Virus record (IMG/VR): IMGVR_UViG_3300035666_000117
Coordinates: 1-31,216 of that record
Length of the DNA: 31,216 bases
Reading direction: 5' to 3' (one strand)
From: a virus
Each line of letters opens with the position of its first letter. Within the stretch, counting starts at the first letter, position 1. The position numbers and the translations under genes were made by a program. Shown here in pieces: positions 1 to 6,900 of the stretch. The notes beneath the pieces are model-generated. The model was not told where the DNA came from. It was given only the letters and a program-made list of their open reading frames with translations, and did no database searches.

Positions 1-1943
1 ACCGCGTCGTAGAGCGCATGATCAGTTGCCCCGGACCGACCTTTGATCCACACGAGGTCGGGCGTAAAAGCAATGCTGGTTGGTGTGCTGCTGGCGTAGG
101 GAAGCGTCAGGCTTGACCCAGTGCCGGTGTAAAGCACCACATCCATCACCGTCGAAGGCTTTGTGACTAATGGGGCGGGCAGGTTTGCCGTGCAGAGCGC
201 CTTGAAGCCGCTGGGGGCCGTGTAGGCGAAAGGGCGTTGGCCGAAGTTAAAATCTAGCTGGCACGTTCCAGTGTTTTTGTACGGTCGGGTGACTATTTGG
301 TATGTTCCCGCCGAAATGGAATACATAGGATTTGCGCCAGTGACGGGATTGCTTGATGCAAACCAAGTCCCGTTCTTTCCGGTAAAGATCTTGTTGTTGT
401 CAAGATCAACGGCAAACATCAAAACATCGCCGGCGGCCAAAGTACTGCCATATGCCGTAAATGAAGTACTATTGCCCTTGTTTCCGGTTTCCAATTGATA
501 TGCATATGAATATGATTCGTTACCAGGGTAAGTGTTAGTTCCGTTATTTTGGCTGATACCCACAAGCGAAAAATCGCCAGCCGTTGTCAACGTTACTTCA
601 AAGTACCATTTGCTTGAGGATACGCTGATCGTTGAGTTTGACTGATAAGAGCCAGAGCCGCCAGCGCCTGTGACCGCTAAGTTTCCATTGGCGAGAGTGA
701 GGCTACTGTTTGTTGCCAGCGGATTCAGCGTCGCATAATTCCCCCTAACCTGACCCCCCACGCCCGTATCCGTCTGCGCCCCATTAGTGGGAACGTCTAC
801 AAGGGAATCAATGCCTGCGCCGCTCTCCTCTTTGAGGATGACGCCATCGACACGGATCCCGCGCCAGTTCAACCCGCCTGAATCCGCCTGCAGCCGAATT
901 TTGGTGATGGTGCCAGAGCCGGTTGCCAGCGTTACCCAAGAGTTCGCATTAACAGTGTTGATCAGAGATCCACCGTTTAACTGCCATCGTGCGTTGTATG
1001 GCGGGTTGGGACTGCCTGACCCCATTACCTCAACTGATGAGGAGTATGGAATCCCTACAGGAGGATTAAATTCGATCGATGCAGCCCCAGTGGCGATTGT
1101 TGCGTCAGCGCTAGCTGTGCCATCAAGGATTCGCTGTGCGTTAGTAAGCCCGCCAGACGATGTAATCGAATTGGCAGTTGTATAAGTAGTAGCGGCAACT
1201 GTAAGGTTAACCGGCGTCCAGTTATTCGCCGGGGAGTTGCCACTAGTGTCCTTCCCTAATGTGGTCGCGGTGTTGCTGCTGTTGTCCGCAAACTCCAGGT
1301 GCCAACCTTGCGAGCCGTATGATCCCGAGAACGCCTTGGGGATGAGCTGGCCGGTGGTGGCGTCGGTTTCGGTGAAGCTGCTGGGGGTCAGCGCTTGGCC
1401 GTCTACCATGTAAACGTCAGCCACATACCCGTTAAAATAGTTTGCAAGACTGTAAGAAGTTGTGCCTAAAGTGTGCAGGTTGGCTGCATTAAAAAACCAA
1501 TCTGAAGTATCAGGTCCAGTGCTTGTGTCAAACGCTGTAACCTCTGCGCCATTAACGTAAACCTTGAACAGAGAGCTTGAGTCCGCAGCGACAACAAGAT
1601 GAAACCAAGCAGAGGGATCTCTGAATACCTGCGTAGTGAGTCTATAAGTCTTGCTTACGCCTCCGACATAATTGTAAATTGAAAGTTTATCTGTTGATGT
1701 AAACTCAAACATTGAAAAGTTAGAGCTATTTGTTGACGCGCCAAAGAGTCGCTCTTCTCGTCCTGGGTTTGTCCGCTTCACCCACCCCGCCCAGGTCCAG
1801 GTCTTGCGGTTGCCAGCAGATGCGGGGGTGCGGGACAAGTAGGCACTGTCACTACTATTGAATCTCAGACTTCTGGAAATACCCGCAGATGCAGTGCTAG
1901 CACTACGAAGCAGAAGCGGATTTGCGTTTCCTGGAATACTCAT
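1..1943 (-). CDS. LamG and SPRY domain tail/adhesin protein, 3' end beyond left edge
   Basis: The frame is open without a stop from an ATG at 1943 to the window edge (647 codons plus 2 bases), so the C-terminus is missing. Residues about 24-185 look like a concanavalin A-like LamG domain: an LRFNSSDSAYLSR start, WTWAGWVKR, FHLVVAADSSSLFKVYVNG, and NGYVADVYMVDGQ at the end. Residues about 440-572 look like a SPRY domain: KWYFEVTLTTAGDFSLVGIS, then DVLMFAVDLDNNKIFTGKNG, ending LDFNFGQRPFAY. Near the edge, FTPDLVWIKGRS resembles a segment common in marine phage tail proteins. LamG and SPRY folds usually bind carbohydrate or protein, so a receptor-binding or fibre-tip role is inferred. It starts one base after the stop of the preceding fibre gene, so it is probably co-translated with it. 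Base composition alternates between GC-rich linkers and AT-richer domains. Domain calls are from motif recognition only. Confidence 0.85.
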   Translation of the reverse strand, partial: MSIPGNANPLLLRSASTASAGISRSLRFNSSDSAYLSRTPASAGNRKTWTWAGWVKRTNPGREERLFGASTNSSNFSMFEFTSTDKLSIYNYVGGVSKTYRLTTQVFRDPSAWFHLVVAADSSSLFKVYVNGAEVTAFDTSTGPDTSDWFFNAANLHTLGTTSYSLANYFNGYVADVYMVDGQALTPSSFTETDATTGQLIPKAFSGSYGSQGWHLEFADNSSNTATTLGKDTSGNSPANNWTPVNLTVAATTYTTANSITSSGGLTNAQRILDGTASADATIATGAASIEFNPPVGIPYSSSVEVMGSGSPNPPYNARWQLNGGSLINTVNANSWVTLATGSGTITKIRLQADSGGLNWRGIRVDGVILKEESGAGIDSLVDVPTNGAQTDTGVGGQVRGNYATLNPLATNSSLTLANGNLAVTGAGGSGSYQSNSTISVSSSKWYFEVTLTTAGDFSLVGISQNNGTNTYPGNESYSYAYQLETGNKGNSTSFTAYGSTLAAGDVLMFAVDLDNNKIFTGKNGTWFASSNPVTGANPMYSISAGTYQIVTRPYKNTGTCQLDFNFGQRPFAYTAPSGFKALCTANLPAPLVTKPSTVMDVVLYTGTGSSLTLPYASSTPTSIAFTPDLVWIKGRSGATDHALYDA

Positions 1944-1944
1944 A

Positions 1945-2799
1945 TCAGTTCACCGTGTTGTCGAGGAGCTGCGCCGTAATACGACTAGCAGACTCAACGA
2001 AGTAGGCGATGACGTTGACGCTGCTGAGCGTTGTGCTCATTTGCGGTGCGCCTCCTTTCCATTTCCAGGCAGTCGAGTATGCAACTTGCGCTGCCGTTGA
2101 GGCGTTTTGCGTAATGACGATGCACCCGCTTTGACCAGCAGTGATGTTGCTGGGCGTTGCCAGAGTGACTGTGCCTCCAGCGGGAAGGCTCAGGGAGAAG
2201 TGGTTGGCGGTGGCAAAGTCAAGCGTGGTGGTACCGGCCGCCAATGCGCCAAGGGCGCTGATTGTTCCACGCTGAGCAGCAGTGAAGCTCTGGGCTGATG
2301 CAAGAGCTGCATAACCCGAGATGCTTGCCCCTGCGGGAATGGTGACCGTCCCCGTAAAGGTTGGGCTGGCCAGAGGTGCATATGTGGACCCAGCAGCACT
2401 GGTGGTCAAATAGCTGCTCATACCAGCTTGGGTCTGGTAGGTAGAAGCAGCGGTGCTGGTGTCCAGGTAGCCACTGATCGAAGCACCAGCAGGGATTGTG
2501 ACCGTACCCGTGAAGGTGGGTGATGCAAGCGGTGCGTAGGTTGAGCCTGCAGCACTGGTGGTCAGGTATGACGACATACCTGCCTGAGTTTGATATGTAC
2601 TTGCTGCTGTAGCTGAGGTCAGATACCCGCTGAGATCAGCTTGGGTGTTGACCAGAGCGTTGTTCTCTTTGACATACAGCTTATCCTGGTCAGTTGCATA
2701 GACAACTTCCCCTTCAAGGATGTCAGCAAGACTGCTGTTCAGGTTTGCGTAGGTACCCCGAGCAATGCGAACAGGAGTACGGTAAGTAGGTGTAGGCAT
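1945..2799 (-). CDS. Accessory tail fibre / structural protein with a duplicated module
   Basis: A 284-residue protein whose ATG overlaps the stop of the gp17-like fibre (TAATG). The N-terminus has a segment often seen in phage fibre and tip proteins (GEVVYATDQDKLYVKE, residues about 30-45). A 48-residue block rich in Ser, Thr, Ala and Gly then occurs twice (residues 64-111 and 116-163), containing YAPLASPTFTGTVTIP, a motif typical of fibre shafts. The C-terminal part (about 190-284) has alternating hydrophobic residues compatible with a beta-rich head, but I do not recognise a named family. No catalytic motif is visible. Its place between the fibre and the LamG/SPRY protein suggests a second fibre segment or a fibre-tip adaptor. 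Structural role is likely; exact function is unknown. Confidence 0.82.
   Translation of the reverse strand: MPTPTYRTPVRIARGTYANLNSSLADILEGEVVYATDQDKLYVKENNALVNTQADLSGYLTSATAASTYQTQAGMSSYLTTSAAGSTYAPLASPTFTGTVTIPAGASISGYLDTSTAASTYQTQAGMSSYLTTSAAGSTYAPLASPTFTGTVTIPAGASISGYAALASAQSFTAAQRGTISALGALAAGTTTLDFATANHFSLSLPAGGTVTLATPSNITAGQSGCIVITQNASTAAQVAYSTAWKWKGGAPQMSTTLSSVNVIAYFVESASRITAQLLDNTVN
2311..2610 (-). repeat. Two tandem copies of a 48-residue module (156-base period)
   Basis: The blocks at 2610-2467 and 2454-2311 encode identical 48-residue sequences. The DNA differs at many synonymous sites: in the ten codons for TYAPLASPTF, eight differ between copies, including a serine encoded AGC in one and TCA in the other. 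Confidence 0.9.
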
Positions 2800-3965
2800 T
2801 AGAAGGTACCTCCGTCAAGAATTTTTGAACCGTTTACTGTGCTAGAGCCATTAACAAAGTTCCCACCATCAATTAACTCAACAACTGCATAGCGGTTGTC
2901 AGGATCATTGGGGAAATACTGAAGCCATACCCAGCTTCCTGCTGCACTGCTGTACTTAATCCGAACACTCAGCCCTGGGTCCCCTTTGAACCCATAGGGA
3001 AGTCCGATCAAAGGAGTAAAGGTTTGGATGCCAGTTGAGTCTGTGACCTCCACAGCATCGTTATTGGCTGGTGATAGTGGTATTGAGTTCTTAGTGGCAA
3101 CAATGTTGTACAGCAAGGCGTTAGCAACAGCGCTTATTGCCTGGTTAGCCGTTGCAGAAGCATTATTTGCTGTCGTGATTGCGCTGTTAGCGTTACTCAG
3201 GGCCGTGTTGGACGTAGAGGTAGCACTGTTTGCAGTGCTCACCGCACCGTTAGCGGTTGAGACTGCAGAGTTGGCTGTGTTTACAGCCTGTTGAGCTGTG
3301 TTGGTGGCAGCATTTGCCGTTGAAACAGCGCCTGCAGCCGTAGTCGATGCAGAGTTAGCTGTTGAGACTGCTGCTGAGGCGTTAGAAGACGCTGTATTGG
3401 CTGTACTGACTGCAGCAGAGGCGTTACTAGACGCTGTATTGGCTGTTGAAACAGCAGCAGCAGCGTTAGAAGAGGCTGTGTTGGCTGTGGAAACAGCAGC
3501 AGATGCGTTGCTAGAGGCTGTGTTAGCTGTGCTTACAGCAGCAGCAGCATTGCTTGAAGCAGTGTTAGCTGTTGATGTTGCAGCGTTGGCAGTGCTGATA
3601 GCCGTGTTTGCATTTGCCAGTGCTGTAGTAGCCCTTGTATTGGCTCCAGCAGCAAAGTTGACGGACTCTTGGGTGACATACAGGTTCTGAATGAAGTTCT
3701 CATTCAGGTCCTGTGACCGGATGGCAGAACCTGGGTAGAAAGTGGCAAGCAGAGTAGAATCATCTGTTGACCGATAGATCCTAATAGCGGCCCCGTTGGC
3801 TGGTGCCGTATTAAACTGCAGAGTGGTAGCGTTGGCAAAGGTGTATGAAGTTGTAAGAGTGCCGTTAATCGTTACCTTAACGTCACTCTCTCTAAGATAT
3901 GGGAAAGTAAAAGAGTAGAGAACGGTTGACCCGTTCCCTACGTAGTTATTTTCAATTGTTGCCAT
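2799..3965 (-). CDS. 17: Tail fibre protein, T7 gp17-like N-terminal domain
   Basis: A 388-residue protein. Residues 1 to about 110 match the T7 tail fibre N-terminal domain that attaches to the tail: NNYVGNGSTVLYSFTFPYLR near the start, the central IRIYRSTD and the AIRSQDLNENFIQNLY motif. Residues about 115-282 form a low-complexity shaft of ten 14-residue units (STANTASSNAxAAV), consistent with a heptad-patterned trimeric rod. A short GFKGDPG-type linker follows, then a tail with WVWLQYFPNDPDNRY, ending LDGGTF. It is shorter than T7 gp17 (about 553 aa) and has no obvious receptor-binding tip. The tip may be supplied by the two downstream proteins. Its ATG overlaps the gp16-like stop (TAATG). 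Confidence 0.93.
   Translation of the reverse strand: MATIENNYVGNGSTVLYSFTFPYLRESDVKVTINGTLTTSYTFANATTLQFNTAPANGAAIRIYRSTDDSTLLATFYPGSAIRSQDLNENFIQNLYVTQESVNFAAGANTRATTALANANTAISTANAATSTANTASSNAAAAVSTANTASSNASAAVSTANTASSNAAAAVSTANTASSNASAAVSTANTASSNASAAVSTANSASTTAAGAVSTANAATNTAQQAVNTANSAVSTANGAVSTANSATSTSNTALSNANSAITTANNASATANQAISAVANALLYNIVATKNSIPLSPANNDAVEVTDSTGIQTFTPLIGLPYGFKGDPGLSVRIKYSSAAGSWVWLQYFPNDPDNRYAVVELIDGGNFVNGSSTVNGSKILDGGTF
3156..3575 (-). repeat. Array of ten 42-base units encoding the fibre shaft
   Basis: Residues 131-270 of the fibre fall into ten 14-residue units. The five proximal units (3575-3366) are nearly identical, alternating NAAAAV and NASAAV endings. The five distal units are degenerate. 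Fourteen residues equal two heptads, as expected for a coiled-coil-like fibre shaft. Confidence 0.9.
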
Positions 3966-6900
3966 TACTTAATAGGCAGATTTACGAGATTCTCAAAGCT
4001 CTGCTGAGGCTGGTTAGCCTCCATAGACCCGCGACGGGCTGATGTGATCTGATTTCTGTTTTTATTGATATCGATTACCAGTTCTGGGAATTCTTGTTTG
4101 ACTCGATCAAGTGCTGCATCTCTATAGCGTTCATGGATCCTCAAAATCTCCCGATAGAAGAACTGATTCCTCTTGTCACCTGCAATTCCTGCCCTGAGGT
4201 CACTTCGATACTGCTCCACAACCTTGGGGAAGTTCTCATGTGTGACTAACTTCTTCAGTTCTTGGTACAGACCGCTCTGTCCCATCAACTGTTGCACTCT
4301 GGAGATGTGTTCAGGCTTTAGCTTCACGCCTGACACTGACTTCATAACATCGCTGCTCTCAAACTCAATGTTTGTCAGAGCAAGACGCACTGGATCAGCA
4401 TTCTTATCTTGAACAGCAAACGGAAGAAGCGCATTGACCCCACCGCTAGGTGAGAACATAGGCTTACCATCAAGGTAGTCATACTTAATTGGAAGTTTGT
4501 ACAGTCCTGCTGATGCTGTGGACATCAGACGCTGCAAAGCACCGTCGTATTCCTGCATGTATGGGTTTAGTCCGTTGGCCAGGGACCTACGAGCTCCAGA
4601 CAGAGGGATGAAGTTGTTAGCAACCTCTGCAGGCAGCTTCGATAGGGTTGAAAGGCCCTGCCAGCCAGGTGTAAGCATCTGACCCAGAGGCACAACACCT
4701 TGCATGTATGACTTGTTGGTCAAGTTCATGGCAATGGCATACGTGAGATACCCCGCGAGGTATTCCCGTTGATCTTCACCTAGACCATTCCTCCAGCCAT
4801 ACTTCGACATCTGTACCAGGTCAGCTACAGCCGAGAGGATCTGACCAAAGGGTTCAATCCTGCTGTAGTCAAACCACTTGGTTTTCTTGTTGCCATCCTT
4901 GTCTGTGTACTCACCAACTCGGATCGAGCGGGGTGCATTGGTCTGCAACCACACTTTCCTCTCTGCTGGGTCCGGGGGACCATTGCCAGTGATGTGATCA
5001 GCAAAAGCAGCCGCTGCCCCACTGATGACAATGAATCTACCAACTGCTTCCCTACCTTTCCAGATGGCTTTGGCGTATTCATCTTCACCTTCCATCACTG
5101 CCTTGTACTCCCCAAGGGCTTTATGCAGATATGGAACGTGAGATGCTGCAAAGACCATGATGTTGTGGCCAGTCTTCACAAAGGGGAAGAACGGCCTGAG
5201 TGGCGGAAACTCATTGATCAGATCAGCAAAGGACCTAGCAGCCCCTTCCAGGTCTGTCTGGAAGGTTGAATCCTTAGCAGCAGCAATCAGGTCCTTATCT
5301 TTCAAGGCACCCGTCTTGGCATCGAATGCTTTATCTGTTCCTTCCTGGAGCAGACGCTCAAATGTCTCCGTAACAGTCTGACCACTACCCGTAGACTCTT
5401 CAATTGCTTTCAGCATTGTGCGGGTGTTGTATTCCATCCGCCCAATCATTGTCTTGAAGAGCTCGTCAGAGGTGGTCAACAGTTTGCTGGGCCAACTGAA
5501 CAAGGGGAAGTCAGCCATAGCCTTGATCATGGTGACAAAGTTCACACCCCTAGCCAGCGCCTGATCTCCACTTACCTCAACAGCCCGTTGCAGCAGTTGT
5601 AGACGTGCTTCCTCTTCACCCTGACGGATCATCATCTTGGATCCTTCAGTAATGGGTCCATCTGCCCAGGCTTTCTTAGCCATAGTGAAGGCAGCATTCA
5701 GAGTGTCGTGGAAGTTATAGAGCGAAGCAATAGCAGCCTGCTTGACCTTTGCATCACCACCAACAAAGCCAGCAACTGGCCTGTACATGGTGTTCATTGC
5801 ATTAGACATCAGGTTGACGATCTGAGTCTTGGGCGAAGACAACATGGAGTTGTACATGATCTTCAGCGCCTGACCCATGCTGATCTCTTTCAGATACTTG
5901 CTCAGGTGGATCGTCTTAGTAGCATCACCATCTGCCAGAAGCAGAGCATTAGCAATCCTCCAAGCTTCCCGCTGGGCACTAGGCTCTCCAGATGCCAGCT
6001 TGGAAACAAGGTCATCAAGTACCTTGTCAGCAGCTTTCAGCTCTGCAGTAACCTTCTCCAAGGGAGGAGGGCTGAATGGATTGCTAATCTCGATGCCAAG
6101 GCCAGGAACTTTGATCTTGTAGGCAGAAAGCATCCGGCTGTAGGCGTTAGCGCTTTCTTTGTGAACCCTAAGCAGTGCCTTTAGGTTATCAACCATAATC
6201 TCAACTTGAGGGAACGAGTCCATATCGGCTTCCCCAAGTTTCATGATGTTGTAGCTTGACTCGTACAGGCGGCTTGTTATTTCTTGCATCAGGCCACGGA
6301 CCTGAACAATACCCGCCTGAGTAAGAAGAGAATCCTCTCCTACGTTCATAGTCAAGAGTTTGTTGAAGTCCACTTCACCAGTGGTTCCCAAGGCATCTTG
6401 AATGCCTCGTGCAGCGTCTTCAACGATCTGCTCAATAGGCATACGACTGATCGAAGAGAGCTCTTGCAGGTCAACGGGGTTCTCCCTCACCATCTGCCTC
6501 AGAATCTGGGCAGGCTCATCACCAATCGACCTGGCAATGCGGCTTAGCTGGGCTTGAGTGACAGTGGGTTGTGATCCACCTCTAACACCCATTTCAAAGC
6601 CTTGGCGGGCTTCAAGCTGCTGTCCAATTGCCGTAGTGGAATCGATTGTGCGCTGTTCAAATGGCCTTCCTGTTTGAGTACGCAGGTGGTCGCCCTGGGT
6701 GTAGCGGAGAGAATCACCACCTCCCATAGGAATCTGATTCACCAGATTGATATCATCAATAGCTGGCTGATCAAAGAGACTTCCAAGGAACCTAGCTTCA
6801 TCCTGATCTTCTAGGACTCGAACGATCTCAACTACTGGACCATTCTCACCAACGCTAGCCTTCAAGAAGGCGTCTTCCCTTGACAGGATATCTTGGTTCC

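Noticed and set aside
271-1185. Plus-strand frames at 271-498 and 787-1185
   Set aside because: They are opposite the continuous LamG/SPRY frame, which has coherent domains and no stops.
3298-3690. Long plus-strand open frame rich in Ala, Val and Leu opposite the fibre shaft
   Set aside because: It is the antisense shadow of the 42-base repeats, whose composition excludes stops on both strands.
5708-6184. Long plus-strand frame of 158 codons inside the gp16-like gene
   Set aside because: Antisense to a coding gene with clear protein features; no recognisable domain and no context for plus-strand transcription.
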